64,000 nucleotides of DNA from Gracilaria vermiculophylla (taxonomy: Eukaryota > Rhodophyta > Florideophyceae > Gracilariales > Gracilariaceae), in assembly GCA_019155205.2 (NCBI GenBank), contig JAHNZQ020000308.1:3403618-3467617 (forward strand), in the 5' to 3' direction. Under the pieces are notes generated by a model, which ran no database searches, was not told the origin of the DNA, and saw only the letters and a program-made list of their open reading frames with translations. The position numbers and the translations under genes were made by a program. Numbering within the stretch: position 1 is the first letter of the stretch; the number at the start of each line of letters is the position of its first letter. Positions 1-10,483 of the stretch are shown here, piece after piece.

Positions 1-319
1 TAGCAGCGCCTGTAGGAGCATTGTCCGCCCAGTGAACCTTCCCCTCCGCTTGGTGTTTGCAGATCCCTTTCAGAATTCCCCCGGCTCGCGACAGCGGATA
101 CCGGAGACCACCTTTAGGAATACGCGCATTTGGAGTCACTAAAAACTCCTAACGGACGTTGTGCTTTACTACCTCGACAGGAGGGCTGACAGTACCACAC
201 TAAAGGTGGTCTCCGATAATCGCTGTCGCGAGCCGAAGGAAATCTTGAAAGGGATTCGCAAAATCCAAGCGGAGGGGGGGTTCCACTGGGCAAACAATCC
301 TCCTACAGGCACTGCTACG
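1..319. repeat. long inverted repeat (about 116-bp arms)
   Basis: The arm at 1-117 is the imperfect reverse complement of the arm at 200-319, with a spacer of about 85 bp. Both arms share blocks such as GGCTCGCGACAGCG and CGGAGACCACCTTTA when one is reverse-complemented. The left arm runs into the window edge, so the full element may begin outside. No coding capacity is visible; the short open frame crossing the right arm is a by-product. It could be a foldback or MITE-like element, but I see no target duplication because the left end is cut. Confidence 0.75.
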
Positions 320-716
320 AGGCGACCTGGGGATCGGCAGCTTAGAAAACTTAAAATGATCGACGAGAGTCTCCAATCAGAAAAATAGATGTAGACTCAA
401 GGGTGCTTGTTTAAATTTCCCAGAGGTGGAGCTCAACCGGCAGATTAAGTATCAATCCGGGAGCCCTCCCGGACAGGTCTCACTACTGTAGTAATTATCT
501 GCACAATGTAACTAAAGTAAATCTAGATTCTACCGTCCTTGAAAGATATTGTAGCGCACGCGAACCAACTTATGCACTACGTGGGGAAATAAATAAAAAA
601 CGAGACATCCTTAGGAATATCGCACCATAAAGCCACTTCACAATATCACCTTAGGATTCACTGCACTACAGTGCGTGTTGCATTTCCCCCAGAAGTGGAG
701 CTCGATCAGCAAAATA

Positions 717-1994
717 AAGTGCGTTTCAAAATCATATCACGCCTAAAAAGCGCGCCAAAATAGTACTGTAGTGCGCCTTTTGCAGAGCATATAAGTAAAA
801 ACCGTTTCAAAACCATAACGATACATCATCAACATCCATCAATATGGCCCTAGGATCACCTCTCTAGCGCTCCGAACAGCTTGAAATTGTACAATTGAAA
901 GCAAGCGGTAAATCATATGCCGAAATTGGCCGACATTTGAAGCGTCATCCTGCCACAATTCTCCGGTTTCTTAAAAACCCAGCAAGTTAAGGAGAAAAGA
1001 AATCTACAGGGTGTCCCAATCTTCTTAGTTCAGCAGATAAGCGCGGTATTAAGCGGGAACTGTGTCGAGGAAAAGTTTTGTGCAAAAATATTGCAAAGAA
1101 CTTAAACCGCAACGTACCTAAAGCAACAATATGGAGGGGAATTAATAAGAAAAATTTGTTCAAGTATAAAAAAATGAGGAAAATTTTCTTCCTGGAAGAA
1201 CATCATAAGCAGAAAAGAGTTTCTTGGTGTGCAACATGGCGCATTGGAAAGACGAATAGAACACAGTAATATTTTCTGATGCAGTTTAACTTGGATGGTC
1301 CAGATTGTTTTAAGTATTACTGGCATGATCTTGGAAAAGAACGTTCAAAATTTTATACAAGACACTCTGGAGGCGGTTCTGTAATGGTATGGGCTGGTAT
1401 ATCAAAGTATGGAAAAACAGAAATTGCCTTTATTGATGGAATTATGGACTCTGCACGCTATCAGGAAATTTTTTTATGACTACGTGCTACCTTTTGGGTA
1501 TTGTGTACACGGAAAAAATATTGTTTTTCAACCAGATTATGCCCCGATACACAAGTCTAAATTGGTGTCAGACTGACTACAAGAAGTAATCATTCATGTC
1601 ATGGAATGGCCAGCGCGCTCACCGGACTTGAAACATATTGAAAATGTATGGGGTCTATTATCAAGAATTGTTTACGGCCATGGCAGGCAATTCAGCACAG
1701 TTTTTTTTGATTTAAAAAACTGTATTAAGAATTGCTGGAACAATATTTCAGTTTCGACAATTAATGGCTACATCAATTCAATGCCTAAACGCTGTATTAG
1801 CGTTATTCAGCAAAAAGGTGGGAAAATTTTGTTACTAAGTGGCCAAAAGAGACTTCAAGTTGATAAAGTTGTTATGTTTTTGAAACGGTTTTTGGACTTG
1901 AATTTATTTTGAAACTCAATTTTGTAGCCGTACAGTACCGAAATCATAAGGTTTTTACTTTGACACCAACGTGTTATGATTTTGAAACAGACTG
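717..1994 (+). mobile_element. Tc1/mariner (Tc3-like) transposon, degenerate
   Basis: The element is 1,278 bp, flanked by TA dinucleotides at 715-716 and 1995-1996, the target duplication expected of this superfamily. The ends are imperfect terminal inverted repeats: GTTTCAAAATCATATCACG at 723-741 is the reverse complement of 1970-1988 with one mismatch. The interior holds a broken transposase. The neighbouring repeat unit A supplies the equivalent of the empty site, which supports these boundaries. Confidence 0.85.
844..1912 (+). pseudogene. Tc3-like mariner transposase pseudogene
   Basis: This is the remnant of a DDE transposase that would cut and paste the surrounding element. Reading from the ATG at 844, a helix-turn-helix DNA-binding segment (SYAEIGRHLKRHPATILRFL) is followed further on by a Tc1-type catalytic core: FNLDGPD..YYWHDL, GGGSVMVWAGIS, a PDYAPIH block for the second aspartate, and WPARSPDLKHIENVWG carrying the final acidic residue. 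It is inactivated several times: in-frame stops at 865-867 and 988-990, a frameshift just before 1280 where the first catalytic block should read FSDE but reads FSDA, and further stops at about 1477 and 1575. It is non-autonomous and old. Confidence 0.88.
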
Positions 1995-2215
1995 TAAGTA
2001 CCGCGCCGGAGGTTTTCCTCGAAATATGTCACTACTACATTAATTGTCTGCTTCAATTAAATATAAAAATTCAAATTTTACAATTTATTAAAAGTACTGT
2101 ACCACAGGCCGAATAATGAACCACGCGGCTCAATTAATTAAATACGAAACTTTTTCAGGAATAACCCATCGTAGAGCCACATAAAAGTATCACCTTAGGA
2201 TGTATTGCACTAAAC

Positions 2216-4190
2216 TCATGCTTAAAGCCCGAATTGCTCCGCACGGAAATAAAAAAGACTTCAAAAATGAATAAGCAAAGAATGAGCGATGTTTTCTCCA
2301 ATAGGACTGGTAAATTCTCGAATCAGTTGTATCTTTGTATAAATGAAAATTAAACAATGTAGATGTCAAAGCAGCTTTTCTGCTGACAGGGCAAGCCAAA
2401 AGAGATATATACGTTCGACCTCCCAAAAAAAAGCTCAAGAAAATGTTTACATTTAGGACTACTGTTGACGGCTGCATGTTGCCTTGTCAACTCCGACCCA
2501 AAAATGAAAAAAGCATTCCGACAACATTATGCTGAATCTCAGACTGCAGTAATGTTCGCACAAACTGCAACTTTTTCTTCAAAAAAAAAAAGATGCTCAT
2601 CTCGTAGCTTATATGTACTCATATCTGACTTGGTGAATGCAATAGAGAGCTCAGAAAGTTCGACTACACGTGTCATACGTTGTATATTTTTGCCGTAAAC
2701 TGTTTGACAAGCTCGACGCACCCATTTGTTGTGGTTCGATTCTTAAAGGGGTGGTCTTCGATGGCGAGCGTTTTGGATTCGGCGCTATTACTTTTGTAAC
2801 GGTATTGCAGCGACAGTTGTAAAATATTTGCTCAAGTAGCCCTTGGGCCGAGAGCTACTTGAGCATATCCGTTTGATTTGGTGCAGGCAATACTGGCAGT
2901 GTTATGATTTTTGGCACTTGTTTGGTGGAGTGGGGAAATCAAACTGGTGGGCTAAAGAGCAAATCATCAAATTGGATCAAATTTGATAATTTGCTCGTTT
3001 GCTACTGTGTTAGTGGAGATGCTCTACGGTACCCTTGGTACAGTACTTGATTACGTTGGTTGTGCAAGCTCAGGGGACTTGATTGAATGGGGTGGTGATT
3101 TGTGCTTTTTACGTGTGCAAAATTCAGGGGCGTAATGATGTCATGAGCTGCAGATGAAAATATTTGAGTGTTGTGGGCACAGCGGAGTGGTTGTACGTAC
3201 TTTACTACTCCACAAGACAGTGAGTGGCGGCGGCTGTTTGTGAAATGGGGCCCAGCCCTCAGTTGCCCCCCCATTGGGGGGGCAACTGAGGGCTGGGCGA
3301 CTGTTTTGCGGTGCTTTGTTACGTAAATGTACAGTTGGGGGTGTGTTTGGATGTGTGGCAGTGCGCGAAATGACGTGGTGCTAGCGGGTGGGAAGCACTG
3401 GAAAGCTGTGGCTGTGAAACGCGCTGCGCGTCGGTGTCGGTAGCACATGATTTCGCGCGTTGGGGGGGTGCGGCTCGCTTGGTGCAGTGCTTTGCAGCAA
3501 GGCGGGTGCATGCACCACGGGATAAGGTGCTCTGTAGGCGGCGGACTGCCATTCAACGCAGCGCAAAGAGAGAATAGAATGGACGCAGGGCGTGCGGTTG
3601 ATATTGGGTGTGCTGGTGACGGCAGAAAGCGCACAAGAGGACGCGGCGCGCGCACGGGACGCAGGAGGGTGGCGGGGCGCAGGAGGGTGGCGGCGCGCAT
3701 TACAGTGCGCGGCGGCGGCGGCGGTGGCGGCGGCGGCGGGGCGGACGGCGCGAGAGCGCGAAAGCGGGCAGCGGAGCGCGGAAAGCGCGCGCAGGCGCAA
3801 GCAGCGGCGGAGGCGGTGCGTCAGCGGCAGCGCCGAGCGGCGGGCGTGGCGACGCCTTGCGGCGCGGCGTAGCGCGGCGGAGCGGCGGAGCGGCGGCGAA
3901 CGGCAGTCTCACGTGCGCGCCGCGCGGCCGTCCCTGAGCGGCGGCGCTTTCGACGACAAAGATCGGTGCGCTTCGCAATTATTACTGCGCCGCGCACCGC
4001 CGCGCAAAGTGATCGGCTGGGCGCACGCGCGCCGCGCTTGTCAGCGCGCGACGCAAGCGATTTGTCAGCTCGCGCCGCTCGGTGAGCCCCGCGCGCGCCC
4101 CGCGCCCGCTTTTCTGCCCCGCTGCCATCCGCCGCCGTCGCCGCCGCCGCCACAACCGCCGCCGCAGCCGCCACCGCAGCTTTCGCCGCA

Positions 4191-4231
<41 letters not shown>

Positions 4232-4686
4232 GGCTAACCGAGCCGCTGTCGACGCCCGCGCGCGCGCCGCCGCCGCGCGTTGCGTCGCGTCGCAAAACGC
4301 CCCGCTGCGCTCGCGTCCCGCGCGTGCTCCCACTGTACCATTCCACACGCCGCTGACACGCGCCCTCCACCCCCCAATTCGCCACCCTCCAATCGCCCCC
4401 CGCCCCCCCCCCCCCTCGCTGCGCGCTCTGCCCTCGCGCCGCGCCGCTGCGCTCGCCCCCTACTTGAGCGCTCCACATCCCATCCCATCTGCTCATTACC
4501 TCCACCCTACCTTTACCCCAACCCCCTCCCCCCCCGCCGCTTTCCCCTCAACTGCACTGCCTCCGCCCTTCACCCACCGCGCCCGTCCGCCTCCTCGCCA
4601 CGTCCGTCCTGCCCCGCCGCGCTCTGCAACGCCGCCCCCCTCCGCCTTTCCCGCCCAACCGCACAACGCTGGCGGCGCGTATCGCC
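2216..4686. other. non-coding region with strong composition shift
   Basis: No convincing gene is seen in this 2.5 kb. The left part (to about 3,000) is AT-rich and joins the repeat zone. From about 3,400 the sequence becomes very GC-rich, with GGC/GCC triplet runs near 3,711-3,740 and 4,190-4,233 and pyrimidine-rich C runs near 4,400-4,550. Long open frames here exist in several frames on both strands, lack recognisable domains, and are explained by the scarcity of stop codons in GC-rich DNA. The right end is presumably promoter and leader of the gene starting at 4687. Confidence 0.5.
3250..3298. repeat. perfect 23-bp inverted repeat with 3-nt loop
   Basis: 3250-3272 is the exact reverse complement of 3276-3298, with loop ATT. 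The stem ends at the loop in seven C paired with seven G. It lies in non-coding DNA between the repeat zone and the GC-rich region. Confidence 0.9.
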
Positions 4687-5937
4687 ATGAACGCGCCGCC
4701 GCCTCGTTCCACCTCCCTCGCCCCCGCGCAGCACACCCGCTCTCCGCCTTCCCGTTCCTACGCCGCACCGCCCTTCACCGCACCGCCCTTCGCACAGCTG
4801 CAACATGACGCCACCCCGACGCAGCAGCAAACACACCAGCTGCCCACCTCGCAGCCGCACCACTCTGCCTCCCAGCTGCATCTGCCAGGCGTGCAGACCT
4901 ACATTCACAATTATCGTACGTTGCGCTGCCACCTCTCCGGCCTCACCTTTCCGCCTCACCTCTCCCGTGAGCTCTCTGTTGCTGACTGTCGCCCGTCCTT
5001 GTCATCGCCCTTTGCCCGCACAGATTACTACAACTTCAATGCCGATTGCACCATCAATCAGTCGTTGGGCGACGGGCAGAACTTTCACATCATTTCTTCG
5101 CAGCAGCGCACGTCCAACCGGCAGCCGCCGTCGCAGGTGAACCCCGTGGCGCCGGTGGCGCCCGTTCATCCGCCGCTGCGCACGCCGCAAGCGCCGCCGC
5201 AGCAGCGTCACTACGCGCCGCACCAGCCGTTGCCGCCGCCGCCGCCGCTCACGTCGCTGCCGTCCGTGCGCCACCTGCCGCGCCTGTCGCCGCTCACCGA
5301 TCGCGCGTGCAAGCGCAGCCGCCTGTCGGCGCGCACCATGCCGTCTTCCACCTCGAGCGGATCGGATGCGATGGAAGACGCGTTCCCGCTGCTGGCCACG
5401 CGCAGCTACGGATCCACCTCTGCTGATGTTGACGAGTCGTCACTCAACGACTGGGAGGCGGTGGTGGAAATGTACCTGCACGGCACGGGTGCGCCGGACG
5501 GCGTGCCCTTGCGCGAGATTTGTAAGGGCGACGGCCGCCGCGTGCACGACCGCAAGCTGCTGGAGAAGCGGCGCACGATTGGCAAGACGTACGAGCTGCT
5601 GGGCGCGCCGCGCTTCGAGGCGGCCATCGGCTACCGCTGGGAGAATGGGCTGCGGCGCAAGCAGAAGATGTACAACGTGATCAGCCGCTGCCGCATCGTC
5701 AACGCCATGCGCAAGGCGGGCGAGCCCATTCCGGACGATTTTGTCGTGCTGACGGAGCTCATCGACGAGCGGTTGCGCGAGAAGGAGCGCGCCAAGGAGG
5801 AGCGCGACGCCAAGCGCAACGCGGAGCAGGCGCGCCTCAACGCCATCACGGGCACCACGCGCATCGCCGTGATGCCGGGCGCGGCGCGCGACGCGCCGGG
5901 CGCGGCGGCGATGGTGCGTCGCGCTGACGCGTCCTGA
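4687..5937 (+). CDS. unknown proline/glutamine-rich protein with conserved-looking C-terminal domain
   Basis: I do not recognise this protein. The open frame has 416 codons. The N-terminal 230 or so residues are low-complexity (Pro, Gln, His, Ser), as in disordered regulatory proteins. From about residue 255 (DWEAVVEMYLHGTG) to 390 the protein is well ordered, rich in Arg/Lys/Glu, with an aromatic/basic segment YRWENGLRRKQKMYNV and a C-terminal charged helix, so nucleic-acid binding is possible. A likely intron lies at 4916-5023 (GTACGT...GCACAG, GCTGAC box about 40 nt before the acceptor, pyrimidine-rich). It is 108 nt and in frame, so both spliced and retained forms are open; splicing gives 380 residues. 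The ATG at 4687 is the first in frame. GC at third positions is very high. Confidence 0.65.
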   Translation: MNAPPPRSTSLAPAQHTRSPPSRSYAAPPFTAPPFAQLQHDATPTQQQTHQLPTSQPHHSASQLHLPGVQTYIHNYRTLRCHLSGLTFPPHLSRELSVADCRPSLSSPFARTDYYNFNADCTINQSLGDGQNFHIISSQQRTSNRQPPSQVNPVAPVAPVHPPLRTPQAPPQQRHYAPHQPLPPPPPLTSLPSVRHLPRLSPLTDRACKRSRLSARTMPSSTSSGSDAMEDAFPLLATRSYGSTSADVDESSLNDWEAVVEMYLHGTGAPDGVPLREICKGDGRRVHDRKLLEKRRTIGKTYELLGAPRFEAAIGYRWENGLRRKQKMYNVISRCRIVNAMRKAGEPIPDDFVVLTELIDERLREKERAKEERDAKRNAEQARLNAITGTTRIAVMPGAARDAPGAAAMVRRADAS

Positions 5938-7403
5938 CGGCGCGCGGCGGCGACGGCGCGCGCGCTGCGCGGCGGCATGGGGCGCGCGCGCGCACGTGCG
6001 CGAGCGCATTGGCAGCGCCTACGGCACGCACGTGCGACTGGCGACGGGCGGCCGCGCGCGGCGCGCGGCGCGCGCGGCGCGCGGCGGCGCGCTTGTGGTG
6101 GCGCGTGGCTACTATAAATGCGCGCTGCGCGCGCGCGCGCGCCCGTAAAGCTGTGCGCCGCGCGCGCGTCGGCGGCGCCCCCTGTGGCGCCGCGCCTGGC
6201 TTACATAGTCGCCAAAGCGCTGCGCGCGCGACGCCGCCGCGCCGCTGTGCTCGGCGTTGGCGGCGGCAAACGGCGACGAGCGGCGACGAGCGGCGGCGAG
6301 CGGCGGCGAGCGGCGGCGAGCTTTGAGCGCGCGCGGGAGATGCGCGTATCTCTCCGTCCGACGCGCGCGCGTACAACAGCCGCTGCTTGCAGTGCGGCCC
6401 GGCGGCGACGGCCGCGCCGCGCCGCACGTGCGCCGCCACCCGCTCGCTGCCCGGCGCTGTGTACGGACCTGCGCACGTGTCCGCGCCGCGCCGCGGCCGC
6501 ACGCGGTGCCGCGCCCCAACGGCCTGCGCCGCGCGCCTGCTCATATCTCGGCGCCGCCGCATCGCTGCCACGCGCCCGCGCGCCCGCGCGGCGCAGTGGC
6601 GCGCTGCGCAGGCACCAGCCGCGCCGCTCGGTGCCTGCGCCGTACGGACCGGCGCCGCCCGGCGCCCCTCGCCCCGCCGCAGCGTGCCGCTGTACTCCGC
6701 GCGCAGCGCGCCTCGCGAGGCGCTCCATCTCGCGAGCCTGCTTAGATGGAGCGGCCCACGTTGCGCGCATCAGCCCCCGCCGCCCTCCGATGTGCGCGCC
6801 AACTCTCGCCACCAGCCGCGCCCACGCCACCACCCGCCGCCTTGCTCGCGCTGCGCCGAACCGCCGCGCGCTGCCCGTCCGTTTCTGCGCGCACGCCGCC
6901 TTTTTGCTGCGCGCCAATTGTGCAGGCAGGACGCGCCAGCTGCGCAGAACGGCCCACTTTCCTTCGAGCTGTGGAGATGCCAAACTCCAACGCTTGCATT
7001 CCGTCATTGCGGCGCTGCATTACCTTCGCGCGCACCAGATGCGTTGTTCGTAGTCTTTTTATGCGAGCGCCAACGTGCGGCGCACATGCATGGCACAACA
7101 TGTGATTCGCGCATGGCGTCAGCCACGCCCGAGCCCGGCAGCACACCCGGAAACAGCCCCCGATGCGCGCTGCTACCTTCGAACCAGACGCTGGCCGGTT
7201 TCACGCAACCCATCATCGCCAGCCATGGGCGCCAAGCGCCAGTGCCGCAGTGACACGTGCTGCTTTTTCACTATTTTGCACCGCCGCCTGCAGTAGTGCA
7301 CCGTCGCACCTCAACGTCGGCGCCGACGCAGCGGGCTGCACCCGTCATCTCGCGCGGCCCGCCCACCCCGCTGCCATTCCAACACAGCCCAGCCAAATGC
7401 ATC
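5938..7403. other. GC-rich intergenic region, no supported gene
   Basis: Open frames of 240-310 codons overlap here on both strands and in several frames at once. They are alanine/arginine-rich, have no domain, and look like products of GC-rich sequence. A CTATAAA box lies at about 6112-6118 and a short minisatellite of AGCGGCGGCG-like units at about 6270-6320. The right end is the upstream region of the prenylcysteine lyase gene. Confidence 0.5.
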
Positions 7404-8825
7404 ATGTCGCTCTGCATCCTCTCTCGTGCCGCCGTCGTGCTGCTCTTCTTCGCACTCGTGCGCGTCGCAAGCGCGTCTGAGCCCGTCAGCCCTCACGTAT
7501 GTGTCATTGGCGCCGGCATCGCCGGCTCCACCGCCGCCTTTTTTCTGTCTAGATCGCCCTCAACATCCATATCAGTGTTTGAAAAGCAAGCTCGCGTGGG
7601 AGGTCGAATGCAAGTGCTCAAACTTCCAAACACCCCTCAAGTAGAAGCCGGCGCCTCTATCATCGCGTCCGAGAATCAGCTCATGTCCTACTTCACAAAC
7701 TTGCTCAACTTAACTCGAATCAAGACGAGCCCCGGCACAATGGGCCTCTGGAACGGCACCGCCTTTGTGTTTCGAACGAGGCCCTCCTCCCCACAAACTC
7801 TGTTTTGGTTAATGCGCAAGTACGGTTTCTCAGTCCCCGCCACGAACAAGTACGTTCGCGCACTTCTTCAAAAATACAAAAAGCTCTATCCAAAGCACGG
7901 CGTCGGTGCCGTTTGGCACCCTCATCCCACCGTGGAGAGTCTCCTGCGTCAAGCAGATAATTTGTTCAATCTCACCCAGGTGTCCTTCCTGACAGAGGCC
8001 CAAAACGTGTTCAACAACCTCTACATTCAGCATATGATCGGCGCAATTACCCGTGTCAATTACGGCCAAGATGTCCATGAGATGAACGCTATGTCTGGCG
8101 CTGTGGCTTTAGCCGGCTCCGGTCAGGATCTGTGGGCTGTCAAAGAGGGAAACTACAAAGTAGTGGAACGTCTCCTGGAACGATCCGCGGCAAAAGTGCA
8201 CTTGCAAGCAAACATTAAACGGGTTGACGTACAAAGCAATCATTACACGTTGAGCGATGGCAATCGCCAGTGGCATTGTAATGCTGTTATACTTGCAGCC
8301 CCGTTGGAACTCATGTCCTTAGAACTGCCCCAACGAATTGCAAAGCGCACTCACACCAACAGAAAGTTTCAACTCACGGTTACAACTTTTGTTCGTGGCA
8401 ACTTGAATGAGGCTACATTTGGACCAAAACCCCCAACATCAATATTCACCACCAATCTCGTGAATGATTCGTTCACTTCCATTAGCATATCTCGAGCTTC
8501 AACTGCCAACCAGAAGCCTCTCTTCAAAGTATTCAGCAGAATGAATCTTGCCGATCATCACATTACTCGAATATTTGAACAAGGCTCAGAGGTTGTCGCG
8601 ACTTATCCATGGATGGCGTATCCAAAATTCTCGCCACCAGAGAAGTTCACACCTTTTGATCTGGACGACAACGGTGTCTTTATCTACACATCTCCTCTGG
8701 AGTCTGCTGGTTCTGCTATGGAAATGAGCGCTGTATCTGGCGCAAACGCTGCCGCGTTAGTCAGAGAAAAGCTTGGGCTCCTGACTACGCCTGATGTGGA
8801 TATAGAAACAAAAGAAGACCTTTGA
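7404..8825 (+). CDS. FCLY: farnesylcysteine/prenylcysteine lyase (FAD oxidase)
   Basis: This enzyme of about 473 residues oxidatively cleaves the thioether of prenylcysteine left by breakdown of prenylated proteins, giving cysteine, a prenyl aldehyde and hydrogen peroxide. The family works in lysosomes/vacuoles or the secretory system. The ATG at 7404 starts a typical signal peptide (hydrophobic core VVLLFFAL, residues about 10-18); the upstream continuation of the frame lacks an ATG. A dinucleotide-binding GAGIAG follows at residues 36-41, with the FAD-binding VFEKQARVGGRM segment after it. The middle and C-terminal regions match the prenylcysteine lyase domain, including NAMSGAVALAGSGQDLWAV. 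Length fits animal and plant relatives (about 480-505). Intronless. Confidence 0.9.
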   Translation: MSLCILSRAAVVLLFFALVRVASASEPVSPHVCVIGAGIAGSTAAFFLSRSPSTSISVFEKQARVGGRMQVLKLPNTPQVEAGASIIASENQLMSYFTNLLNLTRIKTSPGTMGLWNGTAFVFRTRPSSPQTLFWLMRKYGFSVPATNKYVRALLQKYKKLYPKHGVGAVWHPHPTVESLLRQADNLFNLTQVSFLTEAQNVFNNLYIQHMIGAITRVNYGQDVHEMNAMSGAVALAGSGQDLWAVKEGNYKVVERLLERSAAKVHLQANIKRVDVQSNHYTLSDGNRQWHCNAVILAAPLELMSLELPQRIAKRTHTNRKFQLTVTTFVRGNLNEATFGPKPPTSIFTTNLVNDSFTSISISRASTANQKPLFKVFSRMNLADHHITRIFEQGSEVVATYPWMAYPKFSPPEKFTPFDLDDNGVFIYTSPLESAGSAMEMSAVSGANAAALVREKLGLLTTPDVDIETKEDL

Positions 8826-10483
8826 GACAACTGTTACGGTAGAGATAATATATTTTCAGTGTACGGCGTTTGCAAGGCCGCTATTCACACCTTGTCGTTG
8901 CTAGCAAGCACTTCATGCCGCTTACTGGTCATCTGCAATCGATGTAATTGAAGGGTCAAGCGTTTTCAACATTCCGTATAGTGCAAAGTGGACTCCCCGT
9001 GTCAGTGATCGTCACCTTGGTATCTTTGATCGGAATTTACCGTCTTTTGTGAGTACTTGAGCGGTATGCGGGGGCAGCTCAGGGGCTCGAATGCAGCATA
9101 CTTGCGTAGCAATGCACTACATAGATACAGACGTGGGAAATATCCTAGGTTTGAATGGTAGCGTCTAGCGGAAGCGGCACGGGGCATTAAGCGACCCGAT
9201 GCAGGCATCTAATCTCGTGTTATTTCCAGGGGCATTCATTGCAGAAGACCATTACGGACGCGAGTGGACACCTGATGCTCAGCAAGCTAGATTTGATGAG
9301 ACAGCGATTCCGCTTAAAAAAGCTCGTCAACAGCTAGTCAGAGAGGATGGAGGAATTTCTGCCGAAAACGGAGCCTACTAAGGCTGTGGTGCGCGGTGGA
9401 GAGGTAAAATGCTTCTGTGTTTAAATACCTGCGAACAATCAGCCCTCACAAAAGTAGACACAGGCGACTCGCAAGTTAGGGATCTGACGACAGCGATAAA
9501 TTTTAGCTGAAAGGTCTCGCCGTGGGACGAGATATGTCGCACGGCAGTCGGGGGCAGGCTTTTCTGTAATAACTTGTCCAATGCATAGATATACATAGGG
9601 CCGGGGCGAGGGTGTGCTTGACAAATTCACCGCCGATTGCCCTTCTGATCCAAACCAGTTGTGTAGAGCATGGCTTATGATCACTTTCACGGATGAAAAG
9701 CGGTCTCATAAGCCGCCAGAGACATAACTGTCAAGAATCATCAGATGGAACAACACAAGAAAGGAAGAGAACTGGGCCATATCGGTATACTCTTTATGCT
9801 TTCAAGGGGAGAGTGTAAGAAGAACGTCGTTTAGCCCTGCCCGTGAATTTAGTTTACCACGGAAACCGAGCGACCGCCTTCCCTGTAGGTTGGCTGACTG
9901 AGATAGTTTCTATCGTATTGCGAAACATATGTCCACGAAGCGTTGCAGGCGCTCTATTTGCTTTGGTTTTTAGGCCTCAAAAGGGAAACAGCAATGGATG
10001 CATGTACTTTACTTGAATCCATTTGCACTTGGAACTCGAAACGTTGTTGATTGGTGGACAACATTCATAAATGTAAATAAAATTTTGAAAGGCCAGGTAG
10101 CTTTCGATTTCAAATTTATGGGCGTCTGAAAGCGTTTTATGCGGCTGAGCTCAACTTTCTAACCACATGTGTGTGATCAGGTCAACTGACCTCCAGAAAT
10201 CTCCAAAGCTCACCGTTTTGTCCTTGAAATAGCCGCCAGGTGGTTCTCGTCGCGCACCCCTGTTCCGCGTGCCTGCATTTCACCCGAGCCGAGCCGCACC
10301 ATTTGCACTGGATGTCCACAGCTCTCCTCAATTTACGCAATCTCGTCCCGTGAGTTTCTCATTTATATTTGACGTCCTCGGGTCGCCGACCTTTCGCCTG
10401 TCGTCGCAATCATCTACTGTGTACTGTACAATATCTGTGAGCTCAGCATATAGTTGCTATCCAAGGAACACTTCAGCAGCATA
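8826..10483. other. intergenic, no gene seen; promoter of the next gene at right end
   Basis: Only short, unrelated open frames occur. A TGACGTC (CRE/bZIP-type) box lies at 10370-10376, about 110 bp before the next ATG. An AGGTCA-AC-TGACCT inverted repeat lies at 10179-10192. No tRNA was identified. Confidence 0.5.

Larger units (their letters stand above)
406..2215. repeat. tandem pair of ~265-bp repeat units, second copy split by a Tc3-like element
   Basis: Unit A is 406-671. Unit B is 672-716 plus 1997-2215. Removing the element at 717-1996 leaves B 264 nt long against 266 nt for A. The units share diverged blocks: a TTTCCC..GGTGGAGCTC block, a TCACTACT..TTAAT/TAATT..TCTGC block, and a TATCACCTTAGGAT..GCACTA block. 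The identity of the repeat family is unknown. Confidence 0.7.

Noticed and set aside
161..388. 75-codon open frame in the first inverted repeat
   Set aside because: It crosses an inverted-repeat arm, begins with a non-ATG codon and has no recognisable protein features.
751..760. CGCGCCAAAA, an E2F-type string inside the Tc3-like element
   Set aside because: It is in a dead transposon with no adjacent gene, so it is treated as chance. It shows that single matches of the GCGC type are weak evidence. Shorter TTTGGCGCC matches also occur in coding sequence near 59,048 and 59,100.
3002..4505. Several open frames of 140-254 codons on both strands
   Set aside because: They overlap in many frames, are low-complexity translations of GC-rich triplet runs and contain no domain.
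6009..7253. Open frames of 240-311 codons on both strands between the unknown gene and the prenylcysteine lyase
   Set aside because: Simultaneously open overlapping frames in very GC-rich DNA; composition is almost only Ala, Arg, Pro; no motif.
10179..10192. AGGTCA-AC-TGACCT inverted repeat resembling nuclear-receptor half-sites
   Set aside because: Nuclear receptors are animal-specific and a 6-bp-arm inverted repeat is expected by chance in 64 kb.
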